From: Streptomyces cyanogenus
GTDB lineage: Bacteria > Actinomycetota > Actinomycetes > Streptomycetales > Streptomycetaceae
Assembly (NCBI RefSeq): GCF_017526105.1
Contig: NZ_CP071839.1
Span: forward strand, 7,478,001 to 7,542,000
Length of the DNA stretch: 64,000 nt
Reading direction: 5' to 3'
Shown: piece by piece, positions 1 to 7,283 of the stretch
How the letters are laid out: every line of letters starts with the position of its first letter
Numbering within the stretch: the first letter of the stretch is position 1
Notes under the pieces: generated by a model
What the model saw: the letters and a program-made list of their open reading frames with translations, nothing else
What the model was told of the DNA's origin: nothing
The model's database searches: none
Made by a program: the position numbers and the translations under genes

Positions 1-181
1 CAGCGCGGGTCTGGGGCTGATCGACGGGCGCTCGCTGCTCCTCGACGCCGCGCTCGTGGTGTTCGTCGTGCCCGGCGCGTTGTTCGGCAAGTGGGCTGTG
101 AACCGGATCAACCAGCGACTCTTCGAACAACTCGTGATCGCGGCGACGGTCGTAGGCGGCCTGCAACTGCTACTGCGGTAG
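1..181 (+). CDS. TauE/SafE-family permease, C-terminal end (partial)
   Basis: Only the last 59 codons lie in the window, read in the frame starting at base 2 and ending with TAG at 179-181. The fragment is hydrophobic (LLLDAALVVFVVPGALFGKW, then a last membrane helix ending in GLQLLLR). The stretch GALFGKWAVNRINQRLFE is typical of the final helices of TauE/SafE (DUF81) permeases, which export sulfite, sulfoacetate or other small anions. Substrate cannot be told from this piece. The gene converges on the HAD phosphatase and overlaps its end by 12 bp. Family call is from memory of the C-terminal pattern. Confidence 0.7.
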   Translation, partial: SAGLGLIDGRSLLLDAALVVFVVPGALFGKWAVNRINQRLFEQLVIAATVVGGLQLLLR

Positions 182-958
182 CCCCAGCAGCTCCGGAACG
201 TCCGCGAAGGAGTCCAGGACGTGGTCCGGGGTTCCGCCGGCCTGCTCGTGCGTTGCCGGCTGGTACTTGCCCGTCTTCACCAGCACCCCCGTCAGCCCGG
301 CCCGCTGCGCCGCCAGCACGTCCGACTCGATGTCGTCGCCGACCATCAGCGCCTGCTCGGCGCCCACCCCCAGCCGGGCCAGCGCCGCCTCGAAGAACGC
401 CCGGGACGGCTTGCCCGTGACCTCCGCCGTCACGCGCGCCGCCTGCTCCAGACCGAGCAGGAAGGCACCCGAGTCCAGCTGCAGCCCCGCGTCGGTCCGC
501 CAGTACAGGTTGCGGTGCATGGCGACCAGCCGCGCGCCCCGCTGCAGCTCGCCGAACGCCCGGTTCAGCGCCGCGTAGTCGAACCCGGGCCCGGCGCCGC
601 CGATCACGACCACGTCGGCACCCTCCTCGACGAGCGTGACGTCCCCCAGGTCCGCGGCGATGTCCCCGCTGTTCAGCAGCGCGCAGCGGGCGCCCGGGAA
701 GTGCTCGGCGAGATGGGCGGCGGTGACGGCCGGCGCGGTCAGCACGTCCTCGGCGTCCACGGCGAAACCGGCGTCCGCCAGCGTCTCGGCGATCGACGCC
801 CGGGTCCGGGAGGTCGTGTTGGTCACCAGGGCCACGCCGAGCCCGGCCGCGCGGAGCGCGCGCAGCGCCGCCACCGCGCCGGGCAGCGGCTTCCAGGACA
901 CGGTGAGGACCCCGTCGATGTCGATCAGGACGGCACGCACGGACGCCATGGATTCCAT
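170..958 (-). CDS. HAD-IIA family phosphatase
   Basis: 262-residue cytoplasmic hydrolase of the HAD superfamily, subclass IIA (NagD / LHPP-like). Motif I is DIDGVL near residues 13-18 with the two catalytic aspartates; a threonine motif follows in VTNTTSRT, and motif III/IV appears as MVGDDIESDV, which binds Mg2+. The IIA cap sits between motifs II and III. The substrate is not evident; relatives dephosphorylate sugar phosphates, phospholysine or nucleotides. The start could be the first ATG or the one four codons later (MASVRAV); neither has a strong ribosome site. The upstream 230 bp up to 1187 is GC-rich and shows no further gene. Confidence 0.85.
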   Translation of the reverse strand: MESMASVRAVLIDIDGVLTVSWKPLPGAVAALRALRAAGLGVALVTNTTSRTRASIAETLADAGFAVDAEDVLTAPAVTAAHLAEHFPGARCALLNSGDIAADLGDVTLVEEGADVVVIGGAGPGFDYAALNRAFGELQRGARLVAMHRNLYWRTDAGLQLDSGAFLLGLEQAARVTAEVTGKPSRAFFEAALARLGVGAEQALMVGDDIESDVLAAQRAGLTGVLVKTGKYQPATHEQAGGTPDHVLDSFADVPELLGLPQ

Positions 959-1187
959 GGACCGACCGTAGCGACCCGACCGGCGCCCGCACGGGTACGA
1001 CCGCGCACGCTCACCCCTGTGCCCGCGCGCCGACAGCGCCCGGGCCGTCGGGGCGGCCGCGCCCTGCCGCCCCGTGGGTGTGGCGGTTGCCGTGTGGGTC
1101 TCGCGGTCACCGTGCCCTGCGGGTCCCGTGGTCCCCGTGCCCTGCCGGACCCTGGCCCCGGCGGTCGCCGAGGCCGTCCCGCGCCGG

Positions 1188-1976
1188 TCAGCCCCCTGCC
1201 TGGCCGTCCTGCGCGGAATGCCGGCGCAGCAGGTACGTGTCCATGATCCAGCCCTTGCGCTCCCGGGCCTCCGCCCGCAGCCGCTCGATGCGCGGACCGG
1301 CCTCGGCGATCGGACCGGAGACGAGGATCTCGTCCGGCGTGCCGATGTAGGCGCCCCAGTAGATGTCCATGTCCTCGTCGGCGTACCGCCGGAAGGCCTG
1401 GTGCGCGTCCAGCATCACGACCACGTCGTCCACCCCCTCCGGGAAGCCCTCGGCCAGCCGTCGCCCGGTGGTGATCTGCACCGGCCGGGCGACCCGGTTC
1501 AGCCCCGTGCGATGCCGGGCGACCAGCGCGGAGACACTGCTGATGCCGGGCACCACGTCGTACACGAACTCCACCGCGCCCCGCTCGCGCACCTCCTCCA
1601 GGATGGCCAGCGTGCTGTCGTACAGCGCCGGATCACCCCACACCAGGAAGGCGCCGGTGCCGTCCTCGTCCAGCTCCTCGCCGATCAGGCGCTCGTAGAT
1701 CCCGGCGCGGGCGCTGCGCCAGTCCCCGACGGCCGGCGAATAGGCCGCCCCGCCCGCCTTCCGGTCCCGCTCCGGGTCCCGGGCCTCCACCACCCGGTAC
1801 GACCCCTCGGGCAGGTGCGCGTCCAGGATGTCCCGGCGGAGCTGGGTCAGATCGCTCTTCACCTCGCCCTTGTCGAGCAGGAAGAACACGTCCGTGCTCC
1901 GCAGCGCCTTGACCGCCTGCAGGGTCAGCTGGTCGGGGTCGCCCGCGCCGATACCGATGACATGAATCTTTCGCAC
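1188..1976 (-). CDS. cobF: precorrin-6A synthase (deacetylating)
   Basis: 262-residue SAM-dependent tetrapyrrole methylase. It opens with the family signature KIHVIGIGAGDPDQLTLQA, has VWGDPALYDS in the middle (the GDP loop) and VVPGISSVSALVARH, all diagnostic of the CobF branch. CobF adds the C-1 methyl of the corrin ring and releases acetate in aerobic cobalamin synthesis. I chose GTG at 1976 because the family starts at this motif; the open frame continues upstream for another 313 codons but only as low-complexity Arg/Gly/Pro/Ala sequence. No cobalamin riboswitch or other cob gene is visible next to it, so it may act with a cob cluster elsewhere. Translation ends about 230 bp from the HAD gene. 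Confidence 0.92.
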   Translation of the reverse strand: MRKIHVIGIGAGDPDQLTLQAVKALRSTDVFFLLDKGEVKSDLTQLRRDILDAHLPEGSYRVVEARDPERDRKAGGAAYSPAVGDWRSARAGIYERLIGEELDEDGTGAFLVWGDPALYDSTLAILEEVRERGAVEFVYDVVPGISSVSALVARHRTGLNRVARPVQITTGRRLAEGFPEGVDDVVVMLDAHQAFRRYADEDMDIYWGAYIGTPDEILVSGPIAEAGPRIERLRAEARERKGWIMDTYLLRRHSAQDGQAGG

Positions 1977-2260
1977 GACCCGAGTCTGCCGCACGCCCCG
2001 GAGCCCCCCTCCACCGCCTGGGCACATGCTGCGTCCGATGCCGGGGCGGGGGGTGCGGTGGGGGCGCCTCGGCGCATACCGAGGCATGTCCCGGTTCGGG
2101 GTGCGGTGCGGGGTCGCGGCTTGCGGGGCCGCCGTCTCGGTGCTGGGACCGCCCCTGGGCCGACGAGGGGCCGGCCGCGGCACCCCCGCCCCTGGGTGCG
2201 GCTGCGTCCGGGTTCTCGGGCGGGGCGGGGGCCTCGGCGTGTGGTGTGTCCGGGCCCGGG

Positions 2261-2767
2261 TCAGGGGCCCAGCCGGGGTGCCTCGGCTCGTGGGTCCACC
2301 GGGGGAGCGCCGTGCTCCACCCGGGCGGCCAGTTCCCGCGCCCAGCGGGTGAGCCCCGGCAGATCCAGCCCGTACGGCCGGTCCTCGCCCTGCCCGGTCT
2401 CCCACGCCTCGACCGCGCCGGCGCCCCGCCGCAGCAGCCGCGCCCCGCCGACGGCGTTCCCGCGGGCCGCGTGGGTGAGACCCACCGCCAGCTGGGCGAG
2501 CCCCCGCCACAGCGGGCGCTCGTCCTCGGGGCCCGACTTCCAGGCGTCCTCGAACACCTCGTGCGCGTGGAACGGCCGCCCCTGGGCCAGCAGCGCCTGC
2601 GCCTCGGCAACGGTCTCCTCCGGCGTCCGCACGACCCCCTCCGGCTGCCGCGGAACCCCTTCGGCGCCGTACGGCAGCGGGCGCCCCAGTCCGTCCCGGG
2701 GCCGCGCGTTCCGGGCCCGCCCGGTCGTGTCCCGGTCCCTGGCGTCCGATGCGCCCGTGTTCGTCAT
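2261..2767 (-). CDS. DUF309 domain protein
   Basis: 168-residue small cytoplasmic protein. The central segment FHAHEVFEDAWKSG followed by LWRGLAQLAVGLTH is the hallmark of DUF309, an all-helical family with a conserved His-Glu pair whose biochemical role is unknown. I chose ATG 2767 (MTNTG...) because the family's helical core follows soon after and the upstream extension is Arg/Pro-rich. The C-terminal 35 residues are Pro/Arg-rich and variable. The 284 bp between this gene and cobF are extremely GC-rich and hold no supported feature. Confidence 0.85.
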   Translation of the reverse strand: MTNTGASDARDRDTTGRARNARPRDGLGRPLPYGAEGVPRQPEGVVRTPEETVAEAQALLAQGRPFHAHEVFEDAWKSGPEDERPLWRGLAQLAVGLTHAARGNAVGGARLLRRGAGAVEAWETGQGEDRPYGLDLPGLTRWARELAARVEHGAPPVDPRAEAPRLGP

Positions 2768-2868
2768 ACCGCCGATTGTCCCCCCGCCCCGCCGGGCCTT
2801 CTTCGGCACACCCCCCGGCGTGGGGTAAAGTGCTGTCCGCACCATCACGCGGGGCACCGCGGGTGAGG

Positions 2869-2947
<79 letters not shown>

Positions 2948-2976
2948 GGGAGCAACGCTCCGTAGTCGCAGGTCAA

Positions 2977-3009
2977 AGGGCTCTGCCCCGCACAGCGGGG
3001 TGGGGCCCT
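2977..3009 (+). terminator. hairpin after tRNA-Pro copy 1
   Basis: A 15-bp stem, AGGGCTCTGCCCCGC against GCGGGGTGGGGCCCT with a few G-T wobbles, closes a 3-nt loop (ACA). It lies 30 bp after the tRNA and is well placed to end its transcript. There is no long T tract, as is usual in Streptomyces. Confidence 0.75.
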
Positions 3010-3136
3010 CGATCATGTTCCGGGGCTTGTGCCACCCGATACCTCGGGCCACACGTCGAGCGGACGGACGGCTCGTCGACTCCGTTGTGCCTGCGCGCGC
3101 GGGACTTGGGCCTGCTCCGGCGGTTGAGGACCACGG

Positions 3137-3164
3137 TTGCGAGGTGTTCGGGGCAGAGTAGCCT
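3137..3164 (+). promoter_or_regulatory. candidate promoter of the lasso locus
   Basis: A -35-like TTGCGA (3137-3142) is separated by 16 bp from a -10-like TAGCCT (3159-3164). Transcription would start near 3171, about 30 nt before the precursor ATG at 3202. This is pattern matching only. Confidence 0.4.
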
Positions 3165-3201
3165 GGAGTTGATCGGCGCCACTCTTTTCTGGAGGTAGGC
3201 G

Positions 3202-3318
3202 ATGTTGATCCGACTGCTGCGGCTTCGTATGCCGCGTGGGCTTGTTCTTCTCGGCGGCGGCCGCCTGATCCGGGGTTTCAGCGGCGGCGACTACGACGGT
3301 CACGGATATCAGTCCTGA
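3202..3318 (+). CDS. lasso peptide precursor (A protein)
   Basis: A 38-codon gene with a near-ideal ribosome site (GGAGGT, 5 nt before ATG), immediately upstream of the lasso B and C genes. The leader has P11 exactly 14 residues before G25, the spacing seen in YxxP-type lasso leaders, and ends LIRG where most leaders end LTRG. The predicted core is GFSGGDYDGHGYQS: Gly1 would form an isopeptide bond with Asp8, giving an 8-residue ring and a 6-residue tail. Asp6 cannot be excluded but rings of 7-9 are the rule. The unusual features are Ile instead of Thr at leader position -2 and Leu rather than Tyr at the recognition motif. Function of the product is unknown. Confidence 0.85.
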   Translation: MLIRLLRLRMPRGLVLLGGGRLIRGFSGGDYDGHGYQS

Positions 3319-3349
3319 CACCGTGCACCGGCGCAGGGGAGGTTGTGCG

Positions 3350-4000
3350 GTGACACAGGACACCGGCGCCACGCAGCACACCGGCGCGACACAGGAGACC
3401 GACGCCCTGGCGGCCCTGACGCGGATCCTCTCGCCGCACTGCCGGGTCACCAGGCTCTCCGGCGGGGCGCTCATCGCCGACTGGCGGCGGACGCGGTTTC
3501 TCGGCATGACGGCGGCGGACGTCCGCACGTTCGCCGACCAGGACTCCGAGGAACGCGCGGAACTCCTCACCGGTCTCGTCCGAGCCGGCTGCGCCACGGC
3601 CCGCCGCAAGGCGTGCACGGACGCCGAGGTCGGACTCTGGCTGCGCGGCGGGCACCTGCTGATCCGGACGCTGGGTTTCGGGCGCGTCCTGCGCCTCCTG
3701 CCCCTCCTCGCCCCCGACTACGCCCGGACGGACCTCCCTTCCCCTGCGGACGTGGCACGGCTGAAGCGAGTGGTCCAGGCACACGGCCGCAGCAGCTGGT
3801 TCGTCAACGACGACTGCAAGGCCCAGGCCGTCACGGCGTTCATCCTGCTGCGGCGGCGCGGTTTCAAGGCCGTCCTGCATGTCGGTGTGCGCGAGCACCC
3901 GTTCGCCCTGCACGCCTGGACGACCTCGGCCGGCCTGTGCATCCCGGACGCCGATCCGCGAGGGCACTCCTTCACACCGGTTCTCTCGATCGGTGGTTGA
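3350..4000 (+). CDS. lasso peptide biosynthesis protein B (fused RRE and leader peptidase)
   Basis: 216-residue protein that removes the leader from the precursor. The C-terminal half is a transglutaminase-like cysteine protease with Cys156, His188 (in HAWTT) and Asp200; the spacings of 32 and 12 match the McjB triad C150/H182/D194. The N-terminal part (about 30-85) has LSGGALIADW and reads like a PqqD-type RRE leader-binding domain. In most actinobacteria these are two genes (B1 and B2); here they are fused as in proteobacteria. GTG 3350 is chosen because AGGGGAGG lies 7 nt upstream; the GTG at 3323 has none. It starts 31 bp after the precursor and runs into the C gene. Confidence 0.88.
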   Translation: MTQDTGATQHTGATQETDALAALTRILSPHCRVTRLSGGALIADWRRTRFLGMTAADVRTFADQDSEERAELLTGLVRAGCATARRKACTDAEVGLWLRGGHLLIRTLGFGRVLRLLPLLAPDYARTDLPSPADVARLKRVVQAHGRSSWFVNDDCKAQAVTAFILLRRRGFKAVLHVGVREHPFALHAWTTSAGLCIPDADPRGHSFTPVLSIGG

Positions 4001-4010
4001 GGGCGTCGAC

Positions 4011-5810
4011 GTGGAAGCGCTCCGAGTCGAGTTCGCCACGGGCGCGCCCCGGCTCTGGACGGCCGGGGACATGGTCCGGCGGGGCCTGGTGACGACGGTG
4101 TCGTCCCCGGCCGGCACCGCTGCGGTCGTCGGCTGGGCCGGCCCGGTCCGCGACCGCCTGGCCGGTGCGCGCGCCCTCCTCGACGCCTTCGCCCGCCCGG
4201 GCTGTGAACCGCCGCTGCCCGCCGGAGACTTCGCGGCCGTCCTCGTGTACCGGGACCGCGTCCTGCTGATGCGGGACCGGCAGGCACGCATCCCGTTGTT
4301 CTTCAGGGAGTCCGGTGGCCGGGTGAGCGCGGTGAGCACGTCGGCGCGCGGCCTGGGCAGCGCCGCCGAGCTGGAACCCCGCTACTTCTGCCGGTACTCG
4401 ACCGGCAACCTGGCGCAACCGCACACGGAGCTGAGCCCGTTCGCGGGGGTGCACCGGGTCCTGGGCGGCGAGGTGGTGGCGCTCTCGGCCACCGGGTGGA
4501 TGCGCGGCCGCACCCGGCGCGCCGACGACCCGCCGGCACCGGTGGCGGACGGATGCGCTCCCGCGCGGGAGCTGCGCCGCGCACTGGAGCACGCCGTCGG
4601 GCGCCGCCTCGGCAGGACGGTCGCCTGCCATGTCTCCGGTGGCACCGACTCCACCAGCGTCGCGTTGCTCGCCGCCCGCCTGCTCGCCGTGGAACCAGGC
4701 GGCACCGGAGACCTGGTGCTGCTCGGCGGGCGCTTCGACCGGGGAGAGCTGGCCGGGGAGCGGCCGTACCTCGACGAGGCGATGGCGGCGGTCCGCCGGC
4801 AGGCACCCGGCGCCCGTCCGGTGATCGTCGACGCCGACGACGTGGCCGACTTCGACGATTTCCTGCACCACGCCGGAGACGCCGACGAGCCCCATGCCCA
4901 CGCCTTCCGCGCCCCCTTCTGGAGCCGGCTGCACGCCGCGGCGGCGGAGCTGGGCTGCGACACCCTCCTGACCGGATGCGGAGCCGAGCCGGTCGTGGAC
5001 GCCAACCCGTTCCAGCTGCACGCGCTGGCCCGGTCCGGACAGCTGAGGGAGATGACACGTCAGGCACGGATCCGGGCAGCGGCGAGCGGACAAGGAGTGC
5101 GTGACGTCGTCCGCACCCACGTCGTGGAGCCGGCGCTGCCGCTGGCAGCCGAACGGGTCGCCAGGCTCGTCCACCGCGGAACGGTCCTCGGGGGCCTGGG
5201 CCCCTTCACCCGACCGCCCTGGCTGCGACGCGGATTCGCGCGGGCGCACGGCTACCGCGCGGCCGGCGCCGCGGAGAGCCGCTTCGTGTTCGGACGCACG
5301 CCGGAACAGTCGCTCTACGACGCGGCCAACTACCTCGCCGCGCCCGACCCGCTGTCCTGGCGCTGCGCGCGACAGAACGGATTCTTCCTCTCGCATCCCT
5401 TCCTCGACCCGGAGGTCGTCGCGACGATGCGCCGCGCCCCCGCCGAAGCCACGTTCCGCCCGGGCCGGCCGAAGGCGCTGCTGCGCGAGGCCATGGCCGA
5501 CCTCCTGCCGCCCGGGATACGGGACCGAACGGCGAAGATTCCCTTCAACGAGCCGTACGTCCGTGGTCTGCGGTCGCACGGCGACGAACTGATCGACCTC
5601 TGCCGCTCCGCACGGCATCCGCTCACCGCGGAGATGTTCGACATCGACACGCTCTGCCAGGCGGTGCGGGAGGCTCGGCTGGGCATGGGCGACTCCCGCT
5701 CCTGGGACCGTATGAACGGCTCGCTCGCCCTGGTGGTGTGGCTGGAGGGACTGCTGGACGGACGCGCCCCGGCACCCGGCGCGGCCGTCCCGGTCAGCGT
5801 CGCATCTTGA
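4011..5810 (+). CDS. lasso peptide macrolactam synthetase (C protein, asparagine synthetase-like)
   Basis: 599-residue homologue of asparagine synthetase B that adenylates the Asp side chain of the core and lets the N-terminal amine close the ring. The ATP-binding PP-loop is SGGTDS (209-214), preceded by CHV; the C-terminal synthetase segment contains RPGRPKALLREAMADLLPP and RTAKIPFNEPY, typical of lasso cyclases. The N-terminal glutaminase-like domain lacks an N-terminal Cys, as expected for a non-glutamine-using cyclase. GTG 4011 has GAGGG 7 nt upstream; an alternative GTG at 3993 would overlap the end of B by 8 bp. No ABC exporter (D) gene follows. The 3' end overlaps the convergent membrane protein by 17 bp. 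Confidence 0.92.
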   Translation: MEALRVEFATGAPRLWTAGDMVRRGLVTTVSSPAGTAAVVGWAGPVRDRLAGARALLDAFARPGCEPPLPAGDFAAVLVYRDRVLLMRDRQARIPLFFRESGGRVSAVSTSARGLGSAAELEPRYFCRYSTGNLAQPHTELSPFAGVHRVLGGEVVALSATGWMRGRTRRADDPPAPVADGCAPARELRRALEHAVGRRLGRTVACHVSGGTDSTSVALLAARLLAVEPGGTGDLVLLGGRFDRGELAGERPYLDEAMAAVRRQAPGARPVIVDADDVADFDDFLHHAGDADEPHAHAFRAPFWSRLHAAAAELGCDTLLTGCGAEPVVDANPFQLHALARSGQLREMTRQARIRAAASGQGVRDVVRTHVVEPALPLAAERVARLVHRGTVLGGLGPFTRPPWLRRGFARAHGYRAAGAAESRFVFGRTPEQSLYDAANYLAAPDPLSWRCARQNGFFLSHPFLDPEVVATMRRAPAEATFRPGRPKALLREAMADLLPPGIRDRTAKIPFNEPYVRGLRSHGDELIDLCRSARHPLTAEMFDIDTLCQAVREARLGMGDSRSWDRMNGSLALVVWLEGLLDGRAPAPGAAVPVSVAS

Positions 5811-7077
5811 TGTCCGCGAGGGGCCGTTCGACCGGGCCCGTCTCGACCAGCCGGACGCCGTACCGGCCCTCCACCGCTTCCTGGGGTTCGTTCGTCCCGT
5901 CCTCCGTGCTGATGGCTTCCACCAAGTCGGCGCCATGGGGGCCGAACCGCCAGTAGACGGTCAGGTAGCGGGGCTCCCTCGTCGTCTCGTCGATCGCGTT
6001 GTTCTCGTGGACCCGGCTCTTGTAGACGAGGGCGTCGACCTCCTTGTGCTTCGTCACCCATGAGGGCACCGGGGCGCCACGCCAGCTGTACGACGGGAGG
6101 CCGAGGCGCTCCACACGAGCGCGGTCCTTGCGTGTCAGGTGCGCGCTGGCATAGAACGCGAGCTGGTCGTAGTTGGTGTTCATGGGAAGTTGCACGACAA
6201 CCCGGGCGGAGAACGTGTCGTTGGCGTAGATCCATCCTCCGAAGGGCACCCACGGCTGTGCCGACACCAACTCGCCGGGCTCGTGTTTCTCCCAGCGTGA
6301 GAGCGGATTGACTTCCTCGAACTTCGCCCACTGCTCGGCATCGGCCCGCCACTGCTCATGCTGGTCCTCCATGGTGACCGGCACCTTTTCCGCCATGGCG
6401 TGGACCTCACTGCCCAGAACGTAGAAGGCCGAGTCGCTCCGGTTCTCGATCGTGATGTCCACCGGGACGGAGAACGCCGTGCCATCCGGACTCGTCATCG
6501 ACTTTCCCACCGCCAGCTTGATGACGGGCCGGACCTCGCGCTGGGACGGCAGATAGAGGCTCTGGTAGCCGAAGTTCGCCACGGCGATGACCGTGGTGAC
6601 GATCAGTGTCGCGGCCACCCGCTTGGGAGCGGGGATGTCGACCGATGTGCGGAACACCGAGAAGACGGCCCATGCCGAGCCCGCCGTGAGGACACCGAAC
6701 AGGGTCTTGAAGAAGGCCGAATCGCCGTCCTTCAGGATCTCGGCCAGGACGAGGAAGTCGGTCAGCAGGGCCGCGAACGTGCCGATCAGTGCCACGAGAC
6801 CGGAGTAGCGGAAGCTGTGCCACAGCCAGTGGTCCGCGACCGCGACGGCGCCCAGCAGCGTCGTGAACGCCACGGCGATGAGCACGGCGCCGGTGATGCG
6901 ACCGGCGAAGGTCAGCGCCCCGACGAAGTCCTGGATGCCGAACCAGCCCAACAGCCCGGCCGACGCGAACAGTACCAGCGTGATCGACGCCAGGGACACC
7001 TTCGACCTGTTGGTCCTCGCCAGCGTCCGCTGGGCCCGCAGGCGAGAGTTGGCGGACGCGCGGCGGTGGATCCTCAC
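5794..7077 (-). CDS. membrane protein of unknown function with C-terminal beta domain
   Basis: 427-residue protein with a basic N-terminus (about 26 residues, many Arg), then five hydrophobic helices at roughly 27-47, 57-79, 91-112, 122-140 and 152-172. The remaining 250 residues are soluble and start with a beta-sandwich-like segment (FSVPVDITIENRSDSAFYV), so an extracytoplasmic or cytoplasmic sensor-like domain is tethered to the membrane. I do not recognise the family. It converges on the lasso C gene with a 17-bp overlap. That position makes a role in lasso export or immunity possible but unproven; it has no ATPase or transporter motif. Codon use looks less extreme in GC than in its neighbours. 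Confidence 0.7.
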   Translation of the reverse strand: MRIHRRASANSRLRAQRTLARTNRSKVSLASITLVLFASAGLLGWFGIQDFVGALTFAGRITGAVLIAVAFTTLLGAVAVADHWLWHSFRYSGLVALIGTFAALLTDFLVLAEILKDGDSAFFKTLFGVLTAGSAWAVFSVFRTSVDIPAPKRVAATLIVTTVIAVANFGYQSLYLPSQREVRPVIKLAVGKSMTSPDGTAFSVPVDITIENRSDSAFYVLGSEVHAMAEKVPVTMEDQHEQWRADAEQWAKFEEVNPLSRWEKHEPGELVSAQPWVPFGGWIYANDTFSARVVVQLPMNTNYDQLAFYASAHLTRKDRARVERLGLPSYSWRGAPVPSWVTKHKEVDALVYKSRVHENNAIDETTREPRYLTVYWRFGPHGADLVEAISTEDGTNEPQEAVEGRYGVRLVETGPVERPLADIKMRR

Positions 7078-7283
7078 GCGACCACCGCCGGTAAGAGTCG
7101 CACCGGTCCGGACCGGCCCGTGCCCAGGTGTTCCACGGCGTGCCTCCTCCGCAGACCCGCGGCGGACCAGGAGACTGCCACCGGGGATGCGTACTCATCC
7201 TCCGTGGTGATCGGCCCGCCCGCCATCCACGTGCCTCCGGATGCGGGAGTACGGGGACGTGCGCGCGTCGGGGGAGGGGCCGG

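Noticed and set aside
1977..2260. Possible cobalamin riboswitch before cobF
   Set aside because: No B12-box-like sequence is visible; the stretch is simple GC-rich repeat-like DNA.
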